Source: Betaproteobacteria bacterium (GTDB taxonomy: Bacteria > Pseudomonadota > Gammaproteobacteria > Burkholderiales > JAEUOS01). Taken from it: a DNA stretch of 64,000 bases. Below, in pieces: positions 23,201-35,200 of the stretch. Within the stretch, counting starts at the first letter, position 1; the number at the start of each line of letters is the position of its first letter. The stretch covers positions 124,001 to 188,000 of the forward strand of contig JAQGMJ010000028.1 in assembly GCA_028292405.1 (NCBI GenBank). The letters run 5' to 3'. The position numbers and the translations under genes are program-made. A model generated the notes under the pieces. That model saw only the letters and a list, made by a program, of their open reading frames with translations. It made no database searches and was not told the origin of the DNA.

Positions 23201-26200
23201 ATGCTTATCTTCACGACGTTGAGCGCGGAGGAACCCGCGCCCGCGGCGCCCAGGCCGCCGCCGCCCGCACCGGCCACGCCGACAGCCGCCGCGACCACGG
23301 TCGAGGTAATGGTTTCGGTGCCGGTCGCGCTTACATTAAGGCCGCCCGTCACGCCGATGGCGGAGTCCAGCACGTAGGCCTTGACCTCGCTCGGATGGGT
23401 GGCGGCGGCGATGGTGCCGGTAGCCGGATTGATGCCGTAGCCGATGACGTTGCGCGCCAGCGCCGCGCCGATCGACACCGCGCCGCCCGCGCCCGAACCC
23501 ACGCCCACGGAGACCGAAATACCGGCCACCACCGCGTCGATCGTCGCACCGGCGTTGGCGCTCACATTGAGCGCGCCGGCGCTGCTGCCCACCCGCGAGC
23601 TCGCCACATAGGCGTCGGTGGCGTTGTTGATGACGTTGCGCGATTCCGCGCCGCCGCCGGACAAGGCGATGCCACCGCCGGCGCCGGCCGCGACCGACAC
23701 CGAAGCGGCGATCGAGTCGGCCGTGATGCCGCCGGTTTGCAGTGCGAAGACGTTGATGTTGCCGACCGCCGAGACCGAGTTGGTGTGGGTGCCGAAGTCG
23801 TTGCTGCCGTTGATGTAGGCCTGGCTGGTGTCGGTGATGGTGTTGACGGCCTCGCTGATGCCGATGGCCACCGCCACGTTGCCCGTGCCGCCCGCCGCCA
23901 CCGCCACCGAGCCGCCGATGACGATCGCCTTGATGGTGGCATTTTCGTTGGCCGTCAGGTTGATCGCGCCGGCCGAGGACACCTTGGAATTGTCGATGTA
24001 GGCAAGGTCTTTGTTGGTGATCTCGTTGACCGCCACCGACACGCCGACCGAAGCCGCGGCCCCGCCGCCGCCGAAGGCGCCGCCGAAGGAAAGCGCGCCG
24101 GAACCGGCGATGATGTGGGCCTCGTCATCCGCCTCGACGCTGATCGCGCCGCCGGTGGTGCTGACGTTGCTGCTGTTCTCGATGCTCGCGGTCACCGAAT
24201 CGGTGATGGTGTTGCCCGAGCCGGCGCCCGCGCCGGCGCCGCCCGAAGCCCCCGCGGCCACGCCCACGGCCACGCCGATGGTCAGCGCCTCGATGTCCGC
24301 CTCGGAGGTGGCGAGGATGTTCACGCCGTTGGCCGAGGTCACGGTCGAGCCGTTGATCGAGGCCAGCGTGGTATCGGTGACTTCGTTGACCGCCACGGAG
24401 ACACCCGCGGCCAGGCCGGTGCCGCCGGAACCCATGCTTATGCCGATGCCGACGCCGCCGGACAGGGCCCACAGCTCGGCGTCGTCGTCGGCCTTCAGGT
24501 GCACGCCGGTGCCGCCCTGCGCGGATGTCTTGGTGGCGTTGACGTTGGCGCTGTTGCTGATGACGGCGGTGGTCTTGTTGTGCGCGCGGTTGATCGATAC
24601 CGAGCCGCCGATGGCCAGCGCGAAGCTGGTGCCGACCGCCGCCGAACCGGCCACGGTGATGTTGTTGACCGCGCCGGCGTAGGTGGAGTCGACGTCGATG
24701 CTGCCGGCTGTCACATTGCCGGCGGCGTTCTTGATCGAGGCCGTGACGTCGTTGGTCGAGGTGCTGGCGGGCGCGTTGGGGTCGCCGCCGAGGTAGTTGT
24801 ACGAGATCGACACACCGATCGCGCCCGCGGCGGAAGCCTTGCCGACGCCGGCGATGGCGATCGCGCCCGCCAGGGAATTGATGGTCGAGTGGTCGCTGGC
24901 GTCGATCTTCAGGTGGCCGCCGGCGCTGATGCTCTGCGCGCTGCCGATGTTCTGCACCGAGGCGGTGACGGCGTTCTTGATCCAGTTCAGGGTCACCGAG
25001 CCGGCGCCGGCGAAATCGCCGGAGGTGCCGGCGCCGCTGACGGCCATGGCGGCGATCTGCACGTCGAGGCCCGGCGGCAGGTCGTTGGGCTTGGCGAAGG
25101 TGGCGATAACGGACAGGTCGCCGGAAGTATTGACAGTGGAGGCGTCGATGATCGCGCTGACGGTGTCGGAGACATCGTTCACCGCGAAGGCCAGGCCGAC
25201 GGCGACCGGGCCGCTCACCGAGATGGCGACGTTGCCGGCCAGGGTGGCGATGGATGCCATGTCATAGGCGCTGACCGAGACGCTACCGGAGGCCTGGACG
25301 TTGGAGCCGTTTTCGATGCGTGCGTCGACCGTGTCGGCAATGAAGTTCACCGCCACCGAGCCGGAGAGCGCGAACTTGCTGGTGCTGCCCGCGCCGCCGA
25401 CGACGATGTTGACGTCTTTCGCCCGCTCGTTGGCGGTGACGGAGACCGTACCGCTGGCGCCCGTGGTGGTGACGTTGGCGTTGCTGATGTACGAGGCAAC
25501 CGTATTCTTGATGTCGTTGACGCCGACCGACAGCGCGCCCGCGCCGCCGTTGAGACCGACGGCGATGGCGCCGGTGCCGGAATAGATCGCGGACGTGTCG
25601 GCCGCCTGCACCTGCACCGGGCCGGCCGCGCTGATGCCCTGCCCCGTGGTGCTGTTGGAGATATGGGCATCGACGCCCATGCGCACGAAGTTGAGCGAAA
25701 TCGCCCCGGCGCCGCCGAAGGTCTTGCCGCCGCCGCCGGCGGCCGTGATGCTGGTGATCTGCGCGCCCGCGCCCTGCGGCAGCGCGGCGGAGATGCCGGC
25801 GATGGATACCTGGCTGGTGACGGCGGTGAAGGTCACCCCCGTGCCGATGTTGGCCGAACCCAGCGCTACGACACCCGGATTGGTGGCAACCGCGTTGTTG
25901 TAGTTCGCGGCCAGCGAGTAATAGACCTTGGACGAATCGGGCCCGGTGGTCTTGACCACATAGTAGGTCTGGCCGTCGGTCAGCCCGGCGATCGCGCTGC
26001 CGGTACCGGCGTGATAAATCACGGCGCTGCCGGTGGCGAGCTTGGGGTCGCTGGCGCTGGCGAAGGCGATAGTGTTGGCGCCGGAGACCTTGGGCGTGAC
26101 CGAGCTGACCGTCACGGCGCTCTTGACCACCGAGAAGCTCTGCTGCGAGGCATTGCCCAGCGAGGTGTGCGCGCCGAAAACCACCTGCGCGTTGCTGGTG

Positions 26201-29200
26201 TTGTCGAACAGGGAGACGGTATTGCCGTTGACCACAGTCACCGTATAGGTGTGCCCGTTGGTCAGGCCGGCGATGTCGGTGTTGCCGCCGTCGTCGTAGA
26301 CGACCTTCTGGCCGGTGGTCAGGTTGTGCGCGGCGCCGAAGGAAATGGTGCCCTGATTGCCGTTGGCGGCGACGGCGCTGCTGCCCAGACTGGGGTCGAA
26401 CTTGAAAGAGTGGTCGGTATCGACCAGCGAAACACTGACGCTGCCGCTGCTGCTGGTGATCGCAATTGCATTGCTGGCCAGGGCGTCGGCATGGCTGGCG
26501 GCGAGCTGGATGGTCCTCGGATCAGTCGCGCTGGCGATGACGTAATAGGCGGCACCGTCGGTCAGGCCGACGGTCGAGGTGCCGTGGAACACCACTTCCT
26601 GGCCGGTGACAAAGGTCTGGTCGGCGGCGAAGTGCAGCTGGTTTTGCGCCGCGCCCGCGGTAATCGCGGTGCTCGGGTTGACGGTGACGGTCTGCGAAGA
26701 GGCTGGGCCGGCACCGGACTGGTTCAGCGGATTGGAAAAGCCGGACAGCACGGCAATGCCGCCGACCTGCGAAGTCACCTTGGAGGAATCGATATACGCG
26801 GTGACGTTGCTCTTCTTGGTGGTGTTGTCGTTGCCGACCACCGGCATCGGCTGGCTCGGGCCGGCCGAGCCGTCGGAGCCGGCGGGCATCTGGGTGCTGG
26901 TGATGGTCAGCGCGCTCGGGTCGAGGGTGCTGTTGCCGCCGACGAAGTTGTAGGCGAAAGCAACGCCGCCGCCCGAACCCTGGGTGGCCGCGCCGATGCC
27001 GACCGCCGCCGAGTACAGCGTGGACGATTCGCTCGCTTCGACATCGACGTCGCCACTGGACAATACGACCGAGCCGCCGCTGATGTGCGCATCGACGCCG
27101 TTGGCGATCGAGTTGACGGTGACCGAGCCGCCCAGGCCCAGGTCCTTGCCGCCGGCGCCCGCCGCGGCGATGCCCACCAGCAAGGGCGTCGAATTGGCGG
27201 TGACGACCACCCCGCCGGCCGTCGCCGTGACGTTGGATTTGTTGATATAGGCCGCGACGCCGTTGGCGATGCGATTATAGGTGATGCCGGCGCCGGCGCC
27301 GGTGGCGCCGCTGACCGAGGCGCTGATCACGCCGGCAATCGTCACCAGCAGCGAAGTGTCGGACGCATTGACCGTCACACTCTTGCCGCTGACGGTGGAG
27401 CCGGCGCTGCTGCCGGAGCCCGTGCTGATATGGGCGTCCAGCGTGTTGTTGATGAAGTTGACCGCGAGGGAGCCGGAAGCCGCGAAGCCCTTGGCGTCCT
27501 TGGTGGTGATGCCCACGCCGACGGCGGCGTCGCCGATGGTGGCGGTGGACTGCGCCTCGATGTCGATATCGCCGCCGGTGGTGACGGTCGAATGGTCGAT
27601 ATGCCCGGAGATGTCGTTATTGACCGAGTTGAAGGCCAGCGCGAAACCCGCGCCGGTGGACTTGCCCACGCCGACCGCGCCGGAAATGGCGACGATCATC
27701 GATTCGTCGATCGCCTTGACGTAGACGTTGTCGATATTGCCCGTCTTGTCCGTCAGCGTGCTGTCGATCACGCCCGCGTCGATTGTATCGGCGATGAAAT
27801 TGAGCGTCAGCGTGCCCGAGCCGCCGCCGGCGCGCGCCGAGACGCCGGCCGAAGCGGTGACGCCGACGATCTCGGCGTGCGAAGTGGCTTCCAGGTCGAA
27901 GGCGCCGGCGTAGTTGATGGTGGAACCCTGGACGGTCGCGGTGACCGTGTTCTCGATGTCGGTGAAGCTGAAACCGACGCCGACGCCGGTCTTGCCGCCG
28001 ATACCGGCGGACCCGGCCACAACCGTGATCAGGCTGTTGTCGTAGGCCTTGACGATGACCCCGCCGTTGACGTCGGCGTTGGTGTTGGTCACCTTGGAGT
28101 CGATCGTATAGGCGGAGCGCGCCACGGCGACCGAACCGGCCACGGCCGTGCCCTTGGTGCCGGCGGCGCCCGCCAGGCCGACCGAGGTGGCGACGTTGAA
28201 ACCGGTGCGCACGGCCTCGACGTCGATCGAGCCGGCGGTGAGGCTGGTGACATTGTCGATTTCCGCCGCGGTCTTTCCGCCGAGGAAGTTGAAGCTCAGC
28301 GCGCCGGCCACGCCGGTGGTCTCGGTGATCGGGTTGGCGGTCGAGACGGAAGCAGCGCCGGACAGCGACAGCACGTTGGTCTTGTTGCTCGCGCTCACCG
28401 TCACGGGCGCGGTGTTGTTGGCGGCCGTGCTGGAGTTGCTGACGCTGATGGTGCCGGCGTTGCGGATGTAGGCTTCGGCGGTATCGCTGATCACGTTGAC
28501 GGTGACGGCGCCGGAGAACGACTTGCCGGTCTTGCCCGCGGCCAGGTCGGCATTCTCGGCCTGATCGGTCGGGGCGATCTTCGATTGTTCGCCGAAATGG
28601 TCGAACAGGGCCATCAGCTCGCCCAGCATGTCGTCCGAGTTGCTGCCGCCCGCGGTCAGGCTGCCCAGGCTGCTCGGCGGCTCGGTTGAGGCGTCGCTGC
28701 GGGGCCGGGTATTGTCCGGCGCCTCCTGCGGGCTGGTGACCGCGCCGGAAATCGAGAACACGCCGTCGAAGCCGCTGTTGCTTGCGGTAATGGCGAGGCC
28801 GCCCTTGGAGCTGAACGTCGCCAGGGTGGTGGAAGTGTTGTCGCCGAACAGGCTGCCCAGCACCGCCTCGGTGTCGCGGGTGAGTACATTGGCGGCGGCG
28901 GTGACGCCGACGCTGGTCTTGTTGGAGATCGCGATCGCGCCGGCGACATCGACGAAAATACCGTTGTCGTGGGCGTTGATCACCGCCGAGTTGCCGAGCG
29001 AGCCGCCGGAAGTGTCCTTGGCGATCGCCGAGCCGACGCTGACCACGGCGCCGGTGGCGACCTGGGCGATGACCTGGTCGGTCTGCACCGTCGCGAAGCC
29101 CACGCCGGTAATCGAGGAAGAAGCCGCCTTGCCGCCCGCGATGCCGACGGTGAGGACGAAGTTGTCGGTTTCGGCATCGACATACAGGCTGTCGGCCGCG

Positions 29201-32200
29201 ACCACCGCGCCGGAATCTATCCTGGCGGTAATGGTATTGGTGTTGACGAAGGTCATCAGCACGCCGCCGCCGGCCGAGCCTGTGTCCTGGTTCAAAGCGC
29301 TGACCTTGCCCGCAACCGAGTCCGAAATCTTCAGTTTTCTCAGGGCGCTATCGACCAGGCTGTCGTTCGGCAGATCCATCGTGCTGGCGCCCGCGCGGGC
29401 GATGCCGCCGGCCACGTTGACGACGTTGCTGGCCGAGGTTGCCTGGACGGTAACCTGGCCCTTGGCGCCGCTGGTGCGCTGGTTGATCTGCGCCCCGGAC
29501 ATGATTTCCGCGGTGGCGATCTTGGTGTCCAGCAGCACGGTGACGGCCCCGGCGACGGAAGACTTGGTGCCCTTGACCATCGACAGGGTGAGCGTGTTGG
29601 GCAGCAGGCTGCCGATGCCCGAGGTGTACTGCGTCAGGTTGCCGAGAATCTGGCCCTGGATGCTGCTGGGGTCGCGTACCGTGGTCCAGGAAAGCGTGTT
29701 GCTCAGGTCGGCATTGGCGAGATCGACCTGCGCGTTGTCGGCGCCGATGTATTTGTACACGGCGCCGTTCGCGTCCTGCACCGTATCGTTATCGTGCAGA
29801 GTGCGCAGCCCGTCGCTGGTGTTGTAAGTGGGCGATATGCTCCCGCCCTTGAGCAGCGTGATCAGCTTGTCGAAGTAGGCGGTGCGCGGGTCGACCTGGA
29901 ACTGGGCATTGCTCAGCACCGAAACGCCGGTCTTGGCATCCACCTTGGAATTCGCGCCGATGGTCGCACTGGCGTTGTTGGTGGTGATGCCGACGGCAAG
30001 CGCCACCGCCGCCCCGTATTGCTTGTCGGGAGACAAATTGCCCGTCTGGTCGGCCACGCCGGCGCTGGTGATATTGGTCGAGGTCGACATTTTCACCGAG
30101 CTTGAGACCATGGCGTGCACCGTCACCTCGCCGCCGGCCGACACGTCGGCCACGTGGACCCCGTCGCCGATGCGCGCGGTCGCGCTTAGGTCATAGATCT
30201 GCACCGCGATGGCGCCGGCCTTGTCGCTGGTGGCCGGGCCGTCCAGGCCGAGCTTGCCGGTGACCCAGCTGCCGATGCCGCCGAAGAAGCTGCCGATGCC
30301 ATTGGCGATGTAGGCGACCGGCGCTAATTTTTGCGCAACGCCAAAAATACCGCCGCCGATCTTGTTCTGCAGGTTCTGGAAAGGGTCGCCAGTGTCGTCG
30401 CTGCCGACGCCGGCGCGGGTGACCATGCCGGCGCCCGTGGTCGGGATCAGCAGCAGCTTGCGGATGGCGACGGGCTCGCGCATCTCGAAGGCGGTCACGC
30501 TGATGCCGCCGGCGCCGGGGTTGGTGCTGGTCGGATTGGCGCTCAGGCTGGTCGAGGCCGTGCCGTCCAGGTAGGCGTTGGTGACGGTGTGCTCGTAATC
30601 CACGCCGATGGCGATGCCGGTGGAGCCCTTCACACCGGTGGTGGAACGCGAGACCACGCGCGTGGAATCGATGGTCGTCGCCTGGACCTGGATGCTGCCG
30701 TTGACGTCGTGATTGCCGGCCGACAGGACCGCCGTGTTGGCCACCTTGACCTGCGACAGCGAATTGACCACCGCCACGGCGACTGCGCCGGCGGCGCCGC
30801 CTTGCTTGCCGGCGCCGCTGGCGTCCGACACCGCATTGACGGTGTTGGTGACGGCGGCGAGCAGGGTGATGCTGCCGCCCGCGCTGATGTGTCCGGCAAC
30901 CTCGATATCGGCCGTGTCGTTGAGGATGGCAATGGCCACGCCCAGGAGCTTGGAGATGGTGGGCGAAGGCAGCACGCTGCCGGTGGCCTGGGCGATGATG
31001 ACGACGTCGCCGATGGTCGCGGTGACGCTGCTGGTGGCGTCGATGTTGATGGTGGCCGACGCCGTTTCCTTGGCGACGGAGACCAGCAGCGACAGGTTGT
31101 TGATGAAGTTGAGGACCGCCGTCGAATTGAGGATGGACTTGACGAAGCCGCCGCCGAAGTCGATCGGGCTGTCGTAGTGCGCGCCGTCGGCCTGGGCGGT
31201 GATGCTCACGGTCGCGCCGCTGAGCACCGAGTGGTTCCTGATGGTCACCGAGTTGGTGATGTAGTCGTCGTGGGCGAAGGAGCTGGTGAGCGGCTTGTAG
31301 GAAACGCTGTTGATCACCAGGTCGCCGGTGATGGTCAGGTTTTCGTTGTCGATCGTGACGTTGCTGCCGGTGATGGTCAGGTTGAGCGCGTTGCCCGTGC
31401 CGCCCGAGATCGTGATGTCGCCGGCCGTCAGGGTGACGTTGCCCAGCGAGGTGAGGTCGAAGCTCACCAGGTTGGTGTAGGTGCCGCCGTCGAGGGTGGT
31501 GGCGAGAGCGCTGGCGCCGATGCTGCTCCTGTCCAGCCAGGTGAGCGCCGAGCCGTCGTAGTTCGGAACGCTGATGTCGAGCGTGTTGTTGGTTCCGGCG
31601 CCCGCCATCGTCAGGGTCACCTTGCCGGTCGGGTGGGCCGCCAGCGCCGCAACCGAGGGCTTGCCCACCGCGAAGGTGACGTTGCTGCTGTTGCCCTTCA
31701 GATTGGCCAGGTCGTTGCCGTTGTCCAGCAGCACCGAGCCGTTGTAGGCGCTGGCATCCAGCGTCAGCACGTTGGTGGTGTCGGCGGCGTACAGCGCCGC
31801 GCCGGCGATGTTGGTGAGGGTGTCGGTCGCCGTCCAGGAGCCGTTGAGCACGCGCATCAGGCCCGCGCTGGTGCCGCCGGTGAGGGTCATGTCGCCGTCG
31901 GCGGTGACGATCAGCGAATTGGCCGCGCCCGCCAGGCCGGTCACGGTGTTGATGCCGCGGCCGACGGTGAAGACGTTGGTGCCGGCGCCGCCCTTGAGCG
32001 CGAGGTGGCCGCCGTTGGTGGCGGCCGCGCCGCTGATGGCGAGCGCGGAGTTGGTGACGCTGGTGCCGGTCAGCACGTGGCCGGCGCCGATGGTATAGGT
32101 CTGAGCCGTCGTCACCAGGCCGAGCATTTCGGCGGTATGGGAAAGCAGGACGAAGGTGGTATCCGGATGGGCGTGGTTGGTGGCGGTGTCGCTGGCCACC

Positions 32201-35200
32201 AGGTTGCCGCTGCTGTCGGTGATGGTGCCGGCTTCGCCGATGGTCAGGGCGCTGGTGCCGGTGGTGCTGTCGGTGATCACCAGGTGGCCGCCGGCCAAGG
32301 TCGCCGTCAGCGGGTTGACGACGGCATTGCCGCCATTGACATAGCCGCAGGCGTTGATCGCGTCCATCACGTCGCCCATGGTGTCGCAACCGGCGAGGGA
32401 AACCGCGACCTTGGTGGTGCCGTCGCTGAGGGTGAAGACCAAGTCCGCGTCCTCGGCGGTGGCAAAGCCGTTGGCCAGGCTCTGCAGGAAGGTGTCGCGG
32501 GTGAGGCCGGTGTAAGTGCTGGCGTCGATCGAGCTGCCGTCGCCGCTGACGTTCAGGTTCGCGGTGCGGACGTTCTTGATGCTGTCGACGATGGTCCCCG
32601 AGGAGGTGACCACCGTGAGGGTGGTGTCGGAAAGGGTGACGGTCTGGGTGCCGCCGGCCACGCTGGCGTCCAGGGTGATGCTGTTTTCCCCCGCCGAGCC
32701 AATGATGATGTTCTGCTTGGTCGCACTGAGGATGTAGGTGTTGTTGGTGCCGCTGCTGCCGTCGAGCGTGGCGACGCCGCCGAAGGCGGATGCGTCGAAC
32801 AGGTCGTTGCCTTCGGCGCCGACCAGGTAGGCGCTCTGGATCTTGGTGAAGATGGTCTTGGTGTTGGTGGCCGCCTGGGTGGTCGCCACGGCGACGTGGT
32901 TGCTCGCGGCCCCGCCGGTCGCATGATCGGCGCCGAGAGCGATGCCACCGAAGGCGAGGTCGGCGGCATGCTGGCCGATGAACTCGATGGTCCACGGGCT
33001 GAAGGTCGCCGGGTCGGTGCCGTCGGCGGCCACGTAGCCGCCGGTGACCAGCACGTTGCCCACGCCCACGCCGGCGGTGCTTTCCAGCGCCGCGCGCATT
33101 TCGTCGGCGGTGGCGTTCCAGTGGATGGCGCGGGTGCTGACACCGTTGACCATCAGGCTGAAGGTGCCGCCGCTGACGCCGCTGGCCAGCGTCACCGTCT
33201 GGATCAGGTTGTTGCCGACCGCCAGGTCGAGGGTGCTGGCGCCCAGGATCAGGCGGTTGCGCACGCCTTCCTGGAAGGTGAGGTTATTGGTGCCGTCGTA
33301 GTTAGCGCCCAGGCTGTTGGCGGCGACGAGCTGGTTGGTGGCGAAGTCGCCGCCCGTGATGTTGTAGGCGCCGCCGACGTCGACGATGATGTTGGTCGCC
33401 TGCTTGCCGCCGTTGACGCCGTGGCTGGCCAGGATGGTGGCATTGGCAACGCCGCCCACCAGGATGGTGTCGCCGGTGAAGCCGGAGGAGTCGATCGAGG
33501 TGGTGTGGTCGCCGCCGGTGAGGAAGGCTGCCGTCAGGCCGCCGCCGGTGACGTTGTCGGTCGGTGGAGTCGGGGTGGCGGCGGTGACGGTGGCGCCGGG
33601 CGCGTTCGTCGCCACCAGCGAAGCGGTGGCGCCGCTGCCGGTGAGCACCATGTTCCAGTCGCCGGATTCGACCAGTTCGTTGACCGTGGCCGCGGCCTTG
33701 GTGACGATGTTGGTGGTGCCGGCGGTGCCGGTGTAGTAGTTGGTGCCGCTGCCGCCCTTGAAGGTGTCGGTGCCATGGCCGCTTGAGATCAGGAACAGCG
33801 CGCCGGTGTAGGCGCTGGCGTCCAGGGTGATGCCGCCGGTGGTGGTGACGTCGGTCAGGGTCACCTTGCCGATGTTGCGCAGGTTCGTCACCACGCCGCC
33901 CAGCGTCAGGGTGCCGACGGTCTGGCCGGCGAGCGGGCCGGTGCCGGCCACCAGCGCGGACAGGGTGGCGTTGGCGCTGACACCTTCGTTGAGCGTGGTG
34001 CCGTTGGGGTTGCTGATCGAGCCGATGATGGTGGCCGTGCCGCCGCCGCCGGCCAGCACGTTGGTGCCGGTGCTGGCGGAGACGTCGATGGTGTTGCCGG
34101 TGCCGTCGCCGGTGATGGTGTTGTTGTTGGCCCCGGAGGCGCCGATCACGTTCTTGATGTTGAGGACGCTCAGGAAGGCCGTGGCGATGTGTTCGCCGGT
34201 GCTCAGGTCGACGGTGACGTCGGCGCCGTAGTTGCTGTAGTCCAGCGTGGTGGCGGCGCTGGCGCTGCCGATCAGGTTCTGCAGGTTTGCGTAGGGCGTG
34301 GGCGAGCTGGCAAGAGGCGTCTTGTTGATCGCTGGACCGGTGCCGACGCTGGGCTTGACGACGATGGAGCCATCGGCGCCCACCGCAATGGTTTGCGCCT
34401 GGGTCTGGGCCGAGAGGTCGAGGGTGTTGCCCGCGCCGCCTTGCGCTTCGGTGATGCCGATGTTGGTGGCGCCGGCGGCGATCTTGTAGATATTGTTGCT
34501 GTTGGTGCCGTCGGCGGTGTCGCCGGTGTACATGGTGACGGTTTCGTCGCCGTCGAGGGTAAAGGTATTGCCGCCCACGGTCGCGCCGATGGCGCCGGTG
34601 ATGTTGCGGATGAAGCCGAAGTAGGTCGAGGCGGTGGCTTGCGAGAGGTCGACGGTGACGCCGGAGCCGTAGCCGCTGTAGTCGAGCGTGGTCTTGACGT
34701 TGGCGACGAGGCTGCCGACCACGTTGAATTCGACGTTGCTGGCGCTGGCCGCCGTGATCGTGCCGCCGGTCACCGCGATGGCAAGGCCGGCGGTGGTGAC
34801 GGCAACGCTGATGTCGGTGGTGCTGGCGGAATAATCCAGCGTGTTGGTGGAGTGCGCACCGCCGGCGATGGTGCTGCCCGCACCGCCGCCAACTACTATG
34901 TTGACGGCCTGGACGTCGGAGGTGCCCTGGCTGGTCTTGAAACTGGTGGCATGGGTGCCGCTGACGAGCTTGGTGCTGCCGATGAAGCCGGAGGCGTCCA
35001 TCGTCTGCGTGCTGTTGCCGCCGGTCAGCACGGCGCTGCTCAGGGTGCCGGTGCCGGTGACGGTGTCGGTCAGCGCGACGGTGGAGGAACCGGCGATCTT
35101 CGCCACCAGGCTGGTGGTGGTGACGGCGCTGGAGCCGCTGCCGGTCGTGTTGGTGGCAAGGGTGAAGTCCCAGTTGCCGGACTCGATCAGCCCGTTGACG

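Noticed and set aside
7270..33786. Very long plus-strand open frames (1,370, 1,509, 1,991 and 1,151 codons) opposite the giant adhesin
   Set aside because: They are antisense shadows: high GC and repeat codon usage of the minus-strand gene leave the complementary frame nearly stop-free. The translations are His/Gly/Asp/Arg-rich without domains.
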